A stretch of 64,000 nucleotides of DNA, taken from assembly GCA_902809985.1 (NCBI GenBank), contig CADDXC010000001.1:1798001-1862000 (forward strand), given 5' to 3'. The translations under genes and the position numbers were made by a program. The stretch is from Clostridiaceae bacterium BL-3. Lineage in GTDB: Bacteria > Bacillota > Clostridia > Clostridiales > Clostridiaceae. Of the stretch, positions 17,021 through 27,526 are shown piece by piece; within the stretch, counting starts at the first letter, position 1; each line of letters opens with the position of its first letter. The notes below the pieces were generated by a model, which was not told the origin of the DNA, did no database searches, and was given only the letters and a program-made list of their open reading frames with translations.

Positions 17021-18564
17021 GTCCCTTAGGTACTAGCCACGGCAAAAGCATGAAGGAATGTTTATCCAATGGATAAATTACCACTAACAATTATAGTTCT
17101 GTTATAGTAGAATAACCTTAATAAAATACTCTTATGGAGGTTATTGAATATGGCAGTAAAAAAGTATAAGGGAAGCTTTTTTGAGCATTTTAGTGTAATC
17201 TACGATACAAGGCAAGAAGGTAAAGTTAGGCACAAGCTTATAGATATCATCTTTATTGCAATTGCAGCAACAATATGCAGCTGCGATGACTGGGAGGACG
17301 TTGAAGCTTGGGCGATTGAAAGAGAAGATTGGCTGAGGAAGTACCTTGAACTGCCAAATGGCATACCAACACATCATACAATTGAAAGAGTATTAAATTT
17401 AATAGATCCTAAACAGTTTGAAAGATGTTTTGTGCTTTGGATGAGAGAAGTAACAGAGATTGGGAATAATACAGTAATAGCAATCGACGGAAAAACAATG
17501 CGTGGAACAGAAAATAAAAAGAATAATAAAAAGGCAATTCATATAGTAAGTGCCTGGTGCAGCAGTAATAAGCTTATCATAGGGCAGGTAAAGGCAGATG
17601 AAAAAAGCAATGAAATTACTGCAATACCTGAATTACTTGATATGCTTTTAATAAAGGGCAGCATTGTTACAATTGATGCAATGGGCTGTCAGAAAGATAT
17701 TGCAGAAAAGATTGTAAAACACAATAAAGCAGACTATGTATTGGCACTTAAAGAAAACCACAAGGTTTTATATGATGAGGTAAAAGAATATTTCAAAGAT
17801 GCGAAAGCAGATAAGGTAAAGAATGAAAAAATTGAGTGCTACCGTACTATGGAAAAATCCCATGGGAGAATTGAAGAAAGAATCTTTTACTATTCTACTG
17901 ATATATCATGGATGAAAGCTAAAGATGACTGGACAAAATTAAATGGTATAGGTATGGTTATTAGAAATTGTGAAGAAAATGGGAGAAAGACAGAGGAGTG
18001 TAGATACTATCTGGGAAGTATTAAGAATGTAAAAGACTTTTCACAGGCAGCAAGAAAACATTGGGGAATTGAGAGTACTCATTGGAACCTGGATGTAACT
18101 TTTAGGGAAGATGAAAATAGGAATAGAACAGGGAACAAGCCACAAAACATTGGACTGCTAAAAAGAATTGCTCTTAACTTAGTAAAAAAAGATGAAGAAA
18201 GATATCCTAAGAAAAGCTTGAAATCTAGAAGGTTTCAGGCATTACTCAGCTTGGAATATCTTGAATATATATTATTCATAAATTTTAGATAGATCTAAGA
18301 AAATTTAAAAAGAACGCAAATGTAGACTGGATATATCCATTAAGGACTATTTGGTTTTGAATGTGGTCCTCTTTTAAAGGAGTAAAGATCTAGGCTCTGG
18401 CTGCTTCTTACACCATTTCACAGTAATACCAGAGTACATTTCAGGGAAAATAAGGCATACCTCATATATAAATGCTGCAAAGGCATTTTTTAAAAAATTC
18501 TTGCAAGAGAATTTTGGAAAGAGATGGGTTCATGCTTTTTCCGTGAGGTACTAGCCTAAAGGAC
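17021..18564 (+). mobile_element. ISAs1-family insertion sequence
   Basis: The terminal inverted repeats are GTCCCTTAGG at the left and CCTAAAGGAC at the right. Similarity continues inward for about 35 bp (ACGGCAAAAGCATGAA and its counterpart near 18540). No target duplication is evident. The 270 bp between the transposase stop and the right end contain nothing recognisable. Confidence 0.75.
17150..18292 (+). CDS. ISAs1-family DDE transposase
   Basis: The 380-residue protein has the ISAs1 N-terminus (FFEHFSVIYDTRQEGKVRHKLIDIIFIAI), catalytic Asp in NTVIAIDGKTMRG, a second Asp in SIVTIDAMGCQK, and the end motif ARKHWGIESTHWNLDVTFREDENR with Glu. The ATG at 17150 lies 9 bases after GGAGG; a TTG at 17144 is less likely. 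It looks full length and intact. Confidence 0.9.
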   Translation: MAVKKYKGSFFEHFSVIYDTRQEGKVRHKLIDIIFIAIAATICSCDDWEDVEAWAIEREDWLRKYLELPNGIPTHHTIERVLNLIDPKQFERCFVLWMREVTEIGNNTVIAIDGKTMRGTENKKNNKKAIHIVSAWCSSNKLIIGQVKADEKSNEITAIPELLDMLLIKGSIVTIDAMGCQKDIAEKIVKHNKADYVLALKENHKVLYDEVKEYFKDAKADKVKNEKIECYRTMEKSHGRIEERIFYYSTDISWMKAKDDWTKLNGIGMVIRNCEENGRKTEECRYYLGSIKNVKDFSQAARKHWGIESTHWNLDVTFREDENRNRTGNKPQNIGLLKRIALNLVKKDEERYPKKSLKSRRFQALLSLEYLEYILFINFR

Positions 18565-19074
18565 TTGAAATTTCTTTATTATTTCTGTATAATCAGCACA
18601 TAAACTGAATACAGTAAATTCGTTACTTTCCTGGTATTGCCGTACCTTTATTCAAATTATTTTTTTGCATTCTCTAAATAAATTTATATTTATTTGTCTT
18701 AAAATAAAAAACTAAATAAAATTAACTATCCAGTTTTTGTTATAGTTAGTATATAGCGCTATGACCTCGTTTCAACCTCATTCTTGTTTACTAATATTGC
18801 AGCACTAACTTTTTACCTGATTTTAGATATTATATTGTAATTTTATGTCATTTGAGTTACAATATTTATCATAAATGTAATTTAAATATTATGAAGACAC
18901 TCGAAAAGTAGATGGAAAATCTTAAAAGATATTTAATCAGCCAACTACTTAGCATAAGTTGGAAACTTGTTAAATGAACTTTGAAAATCACACATTGTTA
19001 TGAGAGGACGGACACAAAAAGGACATAACAAAAAAGCCTGAGATTAGGCCCTGGGAAAATATTCAATAAGTGTT

Positions 19075-20568
19075 CTATACAGCCTTACTTTGCATAAGAC
19101 TGCCAAAACTAAAGCCGGTATGCTTTATCCAGGCATCTAAGTGTATATTGATTACAGAAAAAGTTGCTAAAGCCATACGCAGCATAGCACTTCGAGATTT
19201 ATATTCTTGAATGTTATAATCATTAAACATTCGTTTGTTTGAGCGTTCGACAGAGGTTCTGGTTTTAAATTTATCTTTAAATTTTTCAGAATTACGTGGT
19301 ACAGGAGGAAACATCCTCGGATCATAATCAGGTTTAATGTGAATAACTTTACCATATTTACTGTCAGAGCATTTACACTCTGCAGGAGGTTCTAAACCTT
19401 TTGCTGCAAAATAACAACGGTATTTGATTCCTTTAGGTTTTGAATATCCCCAATTGACAAAAGGAATACCACCCATGCAAATAGGATTTCCTTTGTTATC
19501 GAAACAAAGTATATTAGGATGGGGATAATCAAATTTTGCTTTTGTCCTGGAATCTAAAGAAATAAAAGGAGAAATATTGTGGTGCTTAAGCAGATCATAA
19601 GTAGGATAGTTATCCATGGCTCCATCAGCAATAAAGTTCTTAAAATGAAGGTCAGGATAAAGATTATGAATATCTTCAAGTGCAAAAACTGTAGTAATGC
19701 TGTCATGGCGGCTAGCCTGTACCATCTTAATGTAGATAGGAAGGTCATAGGGGCTATCGGAAGCAGTCACATTAAAAAGAGTGTTTCCAAAGAACCACTG
19801 TTCTCTATAGCTATCCCATCCCCAGCAGGCATCAGGATCTGAATACCGTCTGGGACAATGACAGTTGTATATGCCTTTAGATTTGCAGTCACAAACCTTA
19901 ACTCCATAATGGCTGGCACCAGAATAGAAAGGTGAACCGTCAAAGGCAAGGGATAAGTTATTGATATCTCCAAGAATACCCATTTTAGAAGAGAAATCAA
20001 CAACACATCGGGCGATAAACTTCTGAAAAATGTTTTCAGGACAGAAGTTTCTAAGTTTACCTTTGATAGCTTTATCAACAAGCTTCTTAACAGTACCAGA
20101 ACGCTTAGGGGGCTGCTTTTCACCAGCTTTCAGTTTTTTTCTAGGCTTGGATGAAAAATTTTTAACCGTAAGTTTACGTTCAACTTGAAGTTTATGGTCT
20201 GAAATCCATAAACGTACTAAAAGGTCATAATATGAGGATGCAGATGGGACACCATCCTCAAAACCACATATATCAAGAAGCAAAGGATCAGAAGCTATCT
20301 TTTTAGCCCATTTTGTGATAGAATGTCCGTGTTGATCAAGCATTAATATTAGAGATCGTATTATACCTTGCTGATTTTTGGCGGGACGGCCTAAATCAGA
20401 ATATAAAGGCTTGATTACAGGGAGCAGGCTATCCAGGTTGAGAAGATAGAGTTTTGAAATACTCTTATCAAGTGCAGCCAGCCTGCTTTTTTGCGTTTGA
20501 TAGTGAAGTAGCATTTTAAGATATAGCTGTTCTTGATATTCCAAATGTGAAATCCAATTTCGTAACAT
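19075..20568 (-). CDS. DDE-type transposase (IS4/IS5 superfamily)
   Basis: The ATG at 20568 follows AGGAGG by 6 bases, giving 497 residues. N-terminal features are GRPAKNQQGIIRSLILML and GFEDGVPSASSYYDLLVRLW. A putative catalytic Asp lies in NLSLAFDGSPF, a second in NFIADGAMDN, and a Glu in FKTRTSVERSNKRMFNDYN. A Cys-rich insert (DCKSKGIYNCHC) lies near residue 230. I cannot name the IS family with certainty. The stretches 18566-19074 and 20605-20812 hold only AT-rich DNA, plus a GCTCTC/GAGAGC hairpin at 20764-20784. Confidence 0.8.
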   Translation of the reverse strand: MLRNWISHLEYQEQLYLKMLLHYQTQKSRLAALDKSISKLYLLNLDSLLPVIKPLYSDLGRPAKNQQGIIRSLILMLDQHGHSITKWAKKIASDPLLLDICGFEDGVPSASSYYDLLVRLWISDHKLQVERKLTVKNFSSKPRKKLKAGEKQPPKRSGTVKKLVDKAIKGKLRNFCPENIFQKFIARCVVDFSSKMGILGDINNLSLAFDGSPFYSGASHYGVKVCDCKSKGIYNCHCPRRYSDPDACWGWDSYREQWFFGNTLFNVTASDSPYDLPIYIKMVQASRHDSITTVFALEDIHNLYPDLHFKNFIADGAMDNYPTYDLLKHHNISPFISLDSRTKAKFDYPHPNILCFDNKGNPICMGGIPFVNWGYSKPKGIKYRCYFAAKGLEPPAECKCSDSKYGKVIHIKPDYDPRMFPPVPRNSEKFKDKFKTRTSVERSNKRMFNDYNIQEYKSRSAMLRMALATFSVINIHLDAWIKHTGFSFGSLMQSKAV

Positions 20569-20812
20569 AATAAACCTCCTGAGAAAATAGTATTTTAAAA
20601 TCACAATACAATTTTACTCATAAAAGGGGATGTTCTATCAATCGAAATGTTTTCTAGCTTAGGATGCTATTGGTAATAAGTTTATTGGAAAATATCATAA
20701 TAATTTAGCTTAAATATTAGGGGTGAAGCAAAGATGCTGAACCTTATAATATATAAAAATCAAGCTCTCTGAGTTTTCGAGAGCGTACTATTATAGCTTA
20801 AGGGGGATACTT

Positions 20813-21991
20813 ATGTTTAAAAAAAAATTAGGATTATTTGTAGGTATTTTATTAATATACACTATATTGTTTAGTAATACAGTATTTGCAAAAACTACAT
20901 ATGAAAGTGATCCTACAAATACTAAACTAGAATTATCAGATTCTGATTCACTTAAAATTAAAGAAAACATAAAAACTATTTTAGATACTCAATATGAAAT
21001 AATGAAAACTTGGAAATTTAAAAGTAATCAAGAATTAATTGGAGATTCTAAATTACTTGAACTAATTGAAAAAACTAACAAATTTAAGACTCAATGGTAT
21101 AAAAAAGTAAATTTAAAAGCATTGAATTATAATAGTACTTTAGATATAGAAAATATACAAAAAAATTCTAACAACAAATATACATTAAATGTTAAGTATA
21201 GTATAGATTTTTATCTATCAAATTCTAATGTTAAATCATCTTCTTTTGATGAAAAATATATATTTGAGTTAGAAAAAAAAGGTAATAATTACTATATAAC
21301 TAAAATGTTAGATTTAACAGATATGCAGGAAGAGCCTATTAATTCTACTAATCAAGTTAGATCAATTAATAAATTAGATTATGATGCTTCTAAAAAAATA
21401 GAAAATACAGAAGAGTACGATAATTTCATCACTGATAAAATAAGTTCTATAGACGATATATCAAATAATATAGATAGATATGCTGAAGAACAAAATAAAC
21501 AAACAACATCAGTACCTGTTAATACTAAAGCTGCTTATTCAGGATATAAGGCAAATGCTGCTGTAAATTACGCTCTTAAATGGGCATATAGCTTTAATCC
21601 TAAATATCATAACTATGATAAAGAAGGTGGAGATTGTACTAATTTTGTTTCTCAATGTGTTAATTGGGGAGGAATACCTACTGCTGGATCAGCGTGGTCT
21701 AGTAATACAACTTCATGGATAAATGTAAAAGCTTTTTACAATTATATGAGAAGTAGTGGTTATACATCTGGTGGAGATTCAAGTTCTGGTTCAAGATTAG
21801 GAGACGTTATTCAATTATACCATAAAAAATGGGTGGGAAGTGATTGGTCTCATACTGTTATAATAACAGGTAGAGATGGTAGTGGATGGTTATATTCAGC
21901 TCATTCTGACCCTAGAAAAAATTACCCTATAGCTAATGTATATCCAACATCATCATATACAAATATAAGATATATAAAATTTTGGCATTAA
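20813..21991 (+). CDS. Secreted protein with C-terminal amidase-type domain
   Basis: The 392-residue protein has a clear signal peptide (LGLFVGILLIYTILFSNTVFA). A 210-residue Lys/Asn-rich middle follows, and then a putative amidase domain (Amidase_6 type) from about residue 240: NAAVNYALKWAYSFNP, GGDCTNFVSQCVNWGG with the likely catalytic Cys, and DWSHTVIITG with the likely His. Such proteins are cell-wall-associated, often sporulation- or lysis-related in clostridia. A GGGGGAT ribosome site precedes the ATG. It is passenger DNA between insertion sequences, with a more AT-rich composition than the transfer genes. Confidence 0.85.
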   Translation: MFKKKLGLFVGILLIYTILFSNTVFAKTTYESDPTNTKLELSDSDSLKIKENIKTILDTQYEIMKTWKFKSNQELIGDSKLLELIEKTNKFKTQWYKKVNLKALNYNSTLDIENIQKNSNNKYTLNVKYSIDFYLSNSNVKSSSFDEKYIFELEKKGNNYYITKMLDLTDMQEEPINSTNQVRSINKLDYDASKKIENTEEYDNFITDKISSIDDISNNIDRYAEEQNKQTTSVPVNTKAAYSGYKANAAVNYALKWAYSFNPKYHNYDKEGGDCTNFVSQCVNWGGIPTAGSAWSSNTTSWINVKAFYNYMRSSGYTSGGDSSSGSRLGDVIQLYHKKWVGSDWSHTVIITGRDGSGWLYSAHSDPRKNYPIANVYPTSSYTNIRYIKFWH

Positions 21992-22012
21992 TTAAAAAGG
22001 GAGGGGGAAAAT

Positions 22013-22462
22013 ATAAAAAGCAAATTTATTAAATGTATTATATATATAATACTAATATTATCTATACTAACTATAATCTTTTTTATTAGAAATATTAATT
22101 TAGTGAAGAATGAAGATTTTTATATTTTTATGAAAAAAGCTTATACAACAAATGATGGATATACTAAAGAAATATCTAAACATATGTCAAAAAATGTTTT
22201 TAATAAAACCAATGGATTTAAAGTATTTAAAGGTAACTCCAAATATAAGAAGCCTTACAAAATAACATTTTTTGAATTAAAACAAGATTCTAGAAAAATA
22301 AGATTAAATAAAATATATATATATATGCGAGATTCTATTTCTGTTAGTGACTATAATAATAAAGAAATAGGTGGCTATAGGAACGGTTTAGTAAAATATA
22401 CTATAAAAAAGATTAATAACACTTGGTGCATTACTGATAGTGAAATATTGGTAGATCAATAA
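22013..22462 (+). CDS. Small membrane-anchored protein, probable AUA start
   Basis: The first ordinary start in frame is GTG at 22103. Upstream the frame stays open for 30 more codons that encode a textbook membrane anchor (KCIIYIILILSILTIIFFI). It begins at ATA 22013, 5 bases after GGAGGGGG, with no ATG, GTG or TTG in the right place. The soluble part (about 120 residues) has no recognised domain. It lies 22 bp after the amidase-domain gene, so a two-gene operon is likely, and a terminator follows. Confidence 0.55.
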   Translation: MKSKFIKCIIYIILILSILTIIFFIRNINLVKNEDFYIFMKKAYTTNDGYTKEISKHMSKNVFNKTNGFKVFKGNSKYKKPYKITFFELKQDSRKIRLNKIYIYMRDSISVSDYNNKEIGGYRNGLVKYTIKKINNTWCITDSEILVDQ

Positions 22463-22475
22463 TTTCAATTAAAAT

Positions 22476-22508
22476 AAAAAAACCTTAATTGTTTTAATTA
22501 AGGTTTTT
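22476..22508 (+). terminator. Intrinsic terminator after the amidase-domain operon
   Basis: The arms AAAAACCTTAATT and AATTAAGGTTTTT flank a short loop and give a U-run on either strand. Confidence 0.8.
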
Positions 22509-22607
22509 CTATTTTAATCAAGACTTTAAATTATATATTAAATACACTATCTTATTTCGTAATTATGACAATCTTTATAATAACTCTAGTGCTTATATAC
22601 CTTAAAA

Positions 22608-23038
22608 TTATTTCTTATATCTATTCATAAATTCTAATAGAGCAAGTGAATAAAGATCTTGCATCTTAAATTGATTATTTTTCTTACAAAATTTAATCCA
22701 GTCTTTATTAATATTATCATATACCTTTATTAATCTACCCTTTAATTCTCCTTTAAATTTACTTAAATCAATTTTCAATTCTGGCTCTTCTGGTACATCT
22801 ATTATATTTTTATTTTTGCTATATTCTTGTATAATCTCTTTTAATTGTTCTTTCATTTCTAATAATTCTTTTACATCTGATAATGAAATTTTTAAATCTT
22901 TAATTTCCTGTAATTCTATCACATCATTATTTTTAGATACTTGAGTTTTTTCATGTTTTATATTACTTATACTTTTATTATTGTTTTGTATAACTATATC
23001 TTTTATATAAGCTCTTAATTCCGCATTATATTTGTAGC
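22608..23038 (-). pseudogene. HTH DNA-binding protein gene, C-terminal part (cut by IS21)
   Basis: The frame from the IS21 edge reads YNAELRAYIKDIV, then a coiled-coil-like middle (IKDLKISLSDVKELLEMKEQLKEIIQEY) and a basic end (WIKFCKKNNQFKMQDLYSLALLEF). A start at 22922 would give only 104 residues, but the frame stays open upstream to the insertion point. Removing IS21 and one GTAGC copy joins it exactly in frame to 25583-25738. The product resembles small plasmid or phage regulators; its target is unknown. Confidence 0.65.
23034..23038. repeat. IS21 target-site duplication, left copy
   Basis: GTAGC here is repeated at 25583-25587 on the other side of the element. Confidence 0.85.
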
Positions 23039-23110
23039 TGTATATGTCAATGACTTTTTAGGTCAAAAGTCCATCCAATTTTAGGTCACCCTCCCTCCAA
23101 AAATATACAC

Positions 23111-23890
23111 TTATCTATAAGTGCATATTTTCAAAAGATGATGTGCCTCTTTTCCACTTCCCTCAAATGTTTCCCTAAGTCGGTAGGAATCACCTGTCAT
23201 GTCTACTATATAAGCTTTATGGGTAAGCCTGTCTACCATTGCACTTGTAATGACAGGATCACCAAATACCTCTTCCCATCTGTCAAAAGAAAGGTTTGTT
23301 GTTATTATTATAGATTTTCTTGATGCCCGTAAAGAAAGATTTGTAAATAAAAGTTCTGCCCCTTCCTTATCAAAGGAAATATATCCTAATTCGTCAGCAA
23401 TAACAAGGTCATATTTCTCGAAGCGTCTTTCAAAATAACGCAGCGTTTTCTGGCTGTTACATTCCTTAAGTGTTGTAATTAACAGGGGAACTGTAGTGAA
23501 TAAAACCTTATATCCTTCCATACACGCCTTAATTCCAAGCCCTATACTGACATGGGTTTTCCCAGTTCCCGGATTGCCCGACATAATCACATTTTTTCCC
23601 TGTTCAATAAATTTCATTGTGGCCAGTTCCGGCAGTATCTTTTTCATTGGAGCAGGAAGGTATTTTGTTTCAATATCCTCTAAATATTTCCTGTATGGAA
23701 ATTTTGCATTGCGTATACGGCATTCCACACTGCGTTTATCTTTTTCTACCAGTTCATAGGTCAGAAGTTTGTGGAGAAAATCTTCGTAGTCACTTGATTC
23801 ACCCATTTCCTCTTCAAAGTGTTCTTGTATACCGTGAAGTTTTAAGATACGGCAGTATTCTTTGATTTCTTCATTTAACTTAACTCTCAT
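23111..23890 (-). CDS. istB: IstB transposition helper ATPase
   Basis: The 259-residue protein has Walker A GNPGTGKTHVSIGLG (about 107-121), Walker B DLVIADELGYISFDKEG, and the IstB end VITSAMVDRLTHKAYIVDMTGDSYRL. It is DnaC-like and loads the IstA transposase complex on target DNA. It starts 4 bp after the istA stop, in a classic two-gene IS21 operon. Confidence 0.93.
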   Translation of the reverse strand: MRVKLNEEIKEYCRILKLHGIQEHFEEEMGESSDYEDFLHKLLTYELVEKDKRSVECRIRNAKFPYRKYLEDIETKYLPAPMKKILPELATMKFIEQGKNVIMSGNPGTGKTHVSIGLGIKACMEGYKVLFTTVPLLITTLKECNSQKTLRYFERRFEKYDLVIADELGYISFDKEGAELLFTNLSLRASRKSIIITTNLSFDRWEEVFGDPVITSAMVDRLTHKAYIVDMTGDSYRLRETFEGSGKEAHHLLKICTYR

Positions 23891-23893
23891 TTT

Positions 23894-25498
23894 TTATAAA
23901 ATTTCCTCCCTTAAACATCCTGATTGAATTCGAGCCAGCTGATTATATACAGATAGGGTATTCCGTGATTTTTGGGAAATATAATCATTGTAATCTCTCC
24001 TTATATTATTTTTCTCCGCACGCCTGTCACAGACAGTGCTTACTTTATCAGCACTCATATCAAGAGGTGAAATTTTCTCCAGTTCTCTTAATGCATCACA
24101 AACAGCATCTACACCTTTTTCATAAATAACTTCAAGAACATGTAGAAATGTTCTTACATCATTGTTATAATAATGATCATAGATATTTTTAATTTTGGTG
24201 TCCGCCTGAAGCAGTGCCGTGCTTTTGTGAAGGGCACCTGGTTTTTTAGATAGAGTTCTCAGATAATGTTTCAGCTCTATCTTCCAATCATGATTCACAT
24301 AACTGCGGTTATGTACGGCTATTACAGCTCTGCCATAATAGATTATGATCTTATCCGTATATGTTTTTGACATCACCAGTTTGTTTACATAGATGTCTGG
24401 AACAGAATAATGGTTTTGACTTATAACAATAGTTGAGTATTTGTCCACCCCGCTTTCGCAAATTATACAGCTCTCGAATTTTGAAAGATGCGGCAGCAAA
24501 AACTTCTTTTCCTGTTCAAATACTTCAAATGGTATAGTACAATTGGAAGTTCTTCTTTTATTCAAATTCATACATGTTTCGAAAAGATACTGGTTTGCTT
24601 CTGCAAGACTGTCAAAGGTTTCGTGATCAGGTGCACTAAATGCATGTCTTCTTACGTACTCAACACTTCTCTCAACGTGACCCTTCTCGTTGCCTGCGGC
24701 AATATTACAAAACCGGAAGTTAAATCCATAGTAGATAGAAAGTTCAGTTAGTGCTTTAGTTGGTTCCTTCTCATGAAGCCCTACAAATTTTTTTACTGCA
24801 ACTTTCATATTATCGTATACCATGGTTTTATAGGAGCCGCCGCAGTGTTCAAAAAATTCTGCATGTGGCTGCTGAAATACCGGTGTATCCTGCGATTTAA
24901 ACAGTATGGCAAAACGATAGTTTGCTTTTGCAGGTGTAAATACTGCCATCTGATATTTCTTAAATCCTGAGCCACCAATATCAAGTTTTACTTCGCCCCA
25001 GTCAAATTCACAAATATCACCCAATTTATATTCCTGTCTTATAAAAGCTTCCCTATACCTCATCTCATCCTGGTTTACAAGACGTTTAACTGTCGAATAA
25101 CTGATACTGCATCCCTGTTTTATCAGATATTCGTGGATGTCTATTTTTTTCATGGCCTGCTTTGATCTTCCTTCTGAACGCTTCTTTCTGTTTGATTCCA
25201 GACATTTTTCAATAATATCCAATATCTGTTGTGTCACCTTTACAGGTTTACGTCCATTGGAATGATATTTTGGTTTTTCGATAATTGCTTGAATAAGTTC
25301 GGATTGATCTAATCCAGGATTAATAAGCAATAATTCTGTTTTTTGATGTTGATACTCATTGACATATTTATTTATAGTATCTTTACTCATGTGTAATTCT
25401 TTTGCAATAGCCCGGTTGCTCATTCCATCAATATGTTTCAGTATTATTTTTTGTTTTTGTGTCAGTGTGATCACTTCCTTCTGTCCTCCTCTTAGCAT
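23894..25498 (-). CDS. istA: IstA transposase of IS21
   Basis: The 534-residue protein has an N-terminal HTH (MSNRAIAKELHMSKDTINKYV) and an integrase core with Asp in GDICEFDWGEVKLDIGG, a second Asp in YKTMVYDNMKVAV and Glu in AAGNEKGHVERSVEYVRRH. A C-terminal Mu-transposase-like region follows (QNHYSVPDIYVNKLV). A GTG at 25474 is an alternative start, since a GGAGG lies between it and the ATG. Confidence 0.93.
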   Translation of the reverse strand: MLRGGQKEVITLTQKQKIILKHIDGMSNRAIAKELHMSKDTINKYVNEYQHQKTELLLINPGLDQSELIQAIIEKPKYHSNGRKPVKVTQQILDIIEKCLESNRKKRSEGRSKQAMKKIDIHEYLIKQGCSISYSTVKRLVNQDEMRYREAFIRQEYKLGDICEFDWGEVKLDIGGSGFKKYQMAVFTPAKANYRFAILFKSQDTPVFQQPHAEFFEHCGGSYKTMVYDNMKVAVKKFVGLHEKEPTKALTELSIYYGFNFRFCNIAAGNEKGHVERSVEYVRRHAFSAPDHETFDSLAEANQYLFETCMNLNKRRTSNCTIPFEVFEQEKKFLLPHLSKFESCIICESGVDKYSTIVISQNHYSVPDIYVNKLVMSKTYTDKIIIYYGRAVIAVHNRSYVNHDWKIELKHYLRTLSKKPGALHKSTALLQADTKIKNIYDHYYNNDVRTFLHVLEVIYEKGVDAVCDALRELEKISPLDMSADKVSTVCDRRAEKNNIRRDYNDYISQKSRNTLSVYNQLARIQSGCLREEIL

Positions 25499-25582
25499 AA
25501 TACTAAAAGAATAACATATTTTGGCTGATAAGTGACCTAGTTTTCAATGAGCGCTTGACCTATTTTTATGTTAGCATAAACA

Positions 25583-25738
25583 GTAGCCTTTTGTTGTAAA
25601 TCTACTTATAATTGTACTTTTATTTATACCATATTTTTTACATAATTTTGTAACACTTATTTTTTTATCTTTTTGTAATTCTTCATTAATAAATTCTACC
25701 TGTTCTTTTATGTTTAGCTTATCAAACTGGATAGGCTA
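25583..25738 (-). pseudogene. HTH DNA-binding protein gene, N-terminal part
   Basis: The frame reads FDKLNIKEQVEFINEEL, then KISVTKLCKKYGINKSTIISRF, a clear helix-turn-helix, and TTKGY up to the IS21 duplication. The 5' end is lost where the Tn3 remnant begins (GGGG at 25742). Together with 22608-23038 it forms one disrupted gene. Confidence 0.6.
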
Positions 25739-25741
25739 CAA

Positions 25742-27526
25742 GGGGTAGAAGGAGCATCCGTGTCATGTACTGAAAAGTAAATGGAATATACTGTAATCCA
25801 TGATAACTATTAAGAATATAGCATGGATTAATATATAATCGGTATTATACTTGTACTGAATTATTGTATATATTTATAGGAATTCTTTGAGTCATATCTA
25901 AATCAAAATTTCCATACGGATTTACATGATTATATATTAATGGGGTTAATGCTCTGAAATCTTCAGGTTCCATCATATCATACCATTTCTTTTCAGATAA
26001 TATTTGTTGTATCATTAGTGTATTTACGTATACCAAGCAATTTTGCAAAAGATGAAGACTTAATACTGAAAGCTCCTGATCTTCGATTCTATTTGTTGAT
26101 ATTTCACCACTTTTACCATAGAAAATAAATGAGTTAGCTGAGTTCCAATTTTCAACCACATTAAGTCCTTCATGTATCTCTATTCTTAGAGCTTCTGAGT
26201 TTAAGTATTCGCAAAGAAATATAGTCTTTATAGCTTTTCCTAATTCTGCAAGAGCTAAATATGTTGGATGTTTCAAATTATTTCTGGTAAATCTTTTTAA
26301 TATAGCTTCTGTTTCTGCTGTGCCTAGTCTTAAAGCTGTAGCATATTTTATCATTTGATCATACTGCTGCCTTATAAGTTCGCAATTTATAGGCCTTGTC
26401 AGCACTAGTTGAAGATTAGGATATAGTTCACTTATTCCAGTATCAGGTCTATATAATTTTTGTGAATGTATTGCTTTAATTCTAGGCATTAGATTAAAAC
26501 CTAATAAATGACAAAACGCAAAAGCAACTTCACTTTGACCATGAGAATCAACAAAATTTTTTTTATTTCCATATCTGTACAATGTTTTAATAATCCTTCT
26601 ATCATTGCAGATACTTCAGAAGATGAGCATTGTTTTAACTGTGAATATATACATGTAGAATTTTTTTCAACATGCCAATATATCATTACACCACGACCCC
26701 GATATCTAATATGCCATTCTGTCATTAGATTTTGATCCCATGCTCCAAATTTTTTACTATCAGAAGCACAGGTTGTTGTTCCTTCACCCCATATGTCTTC
26801 TACTCTACTTTTAAGTATTGCATTAACTACTGATGTTATTGCATTATGTAAGTTATCTTTATTTATAAATTTTCTTTTTATATAAAGCAAATTCTCATAA
26901 TTTTCACCATGATTTCCTGCAGCGATACGCTTCAATCCTGTATTTGTACCTAATCCATATAGTGCTAAAATAAGACGCTTTTGAATTACTTCTCTATCTA
27001 ATCTTTCATGAGAAGCCATGGTCTTAAAGTTGTCTGTAAAATTTATTCTTAAATCTGCTTCTTTAAGTACATCAAGCAAATTAGTCATTGGCCAGTGTCT
27101 CATAATTTCAGCTTTTATTTTTGACAAGTTCATGGGTTCATCTTGCGGTTCACTAGGGGATACAGTAATCCAACCTTTATTATTTTTATTAGATATACGT
27201 ACTTTTGGATTTTTAAGCATGCCAACATCTAATTTATTTAATGAATTATACATGGATTGTTTAATACTATTTATAAATTTTTCTGAATCTAAGGGTTTAT
27301 TTAGTGCTTTATAATTTTCTTTCCTATGCTCTTCAAAGTCGATTGGTAAGTCTTCATCAGGATTTCTATATCTATTTGCACCAACTCCCCATATTTCTTT
27401 ACAACGTAATTTATCTCTTAATGCCTGTAAAGTAATAATTTCATAGTTTATTCTATTTATGCGTTCATGTCCACTATCATCAGTTTCCATAACCGCATCT
27501 CTCATAGATGTACGAATAACGCCATC
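25742..27526 (-). mobile_element. Tn3-family transposon remnant
   Basis: GGGGTAGAAGGAGCATC at 25742 looks like a Tn3 terminal repeat and lies 100 bp after the transposase stop, as in intact Tn3 elements. The other end and any resolvase are missing; the sequence stops at IS3 copy 2. Confidence 0.6.
25845..27526 (-). pseudogene. tnpA: Tn3 transposase, truncated and frameshifted
   Basis: The C-terminal roughly 560 residues of a normally about 970-residue transposase remain. The frame starting at 27526 ([19 protein letters not shown]) runs to [14 protein letters not shown] with a catalytic Asp and to HCTDMEIKK. There a shift in an A-run near 26560 moves the reading to the second frame ([22 protein letters not shown] through [17 protein letters not shown]). 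IS3 copy 2 removed the N-terminal part. It is not functional. Confidence 0.9.

Larger units (their letters stand above)
23039..25582 (-). mobile_element. Intact IS21-family element with 5-bp target duplication
   Basis: It starts TGTATATGTCAA and ends with the complement of TGTTTATGCTAA. Inside both ends lies a copy of TTAGGTCAA or TAGGTCAA. GTAGC is duplicated at both borders. It carries istA and istB and appears recent, since the interrupted gene can be restored in frame. Confidence 0.9.
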
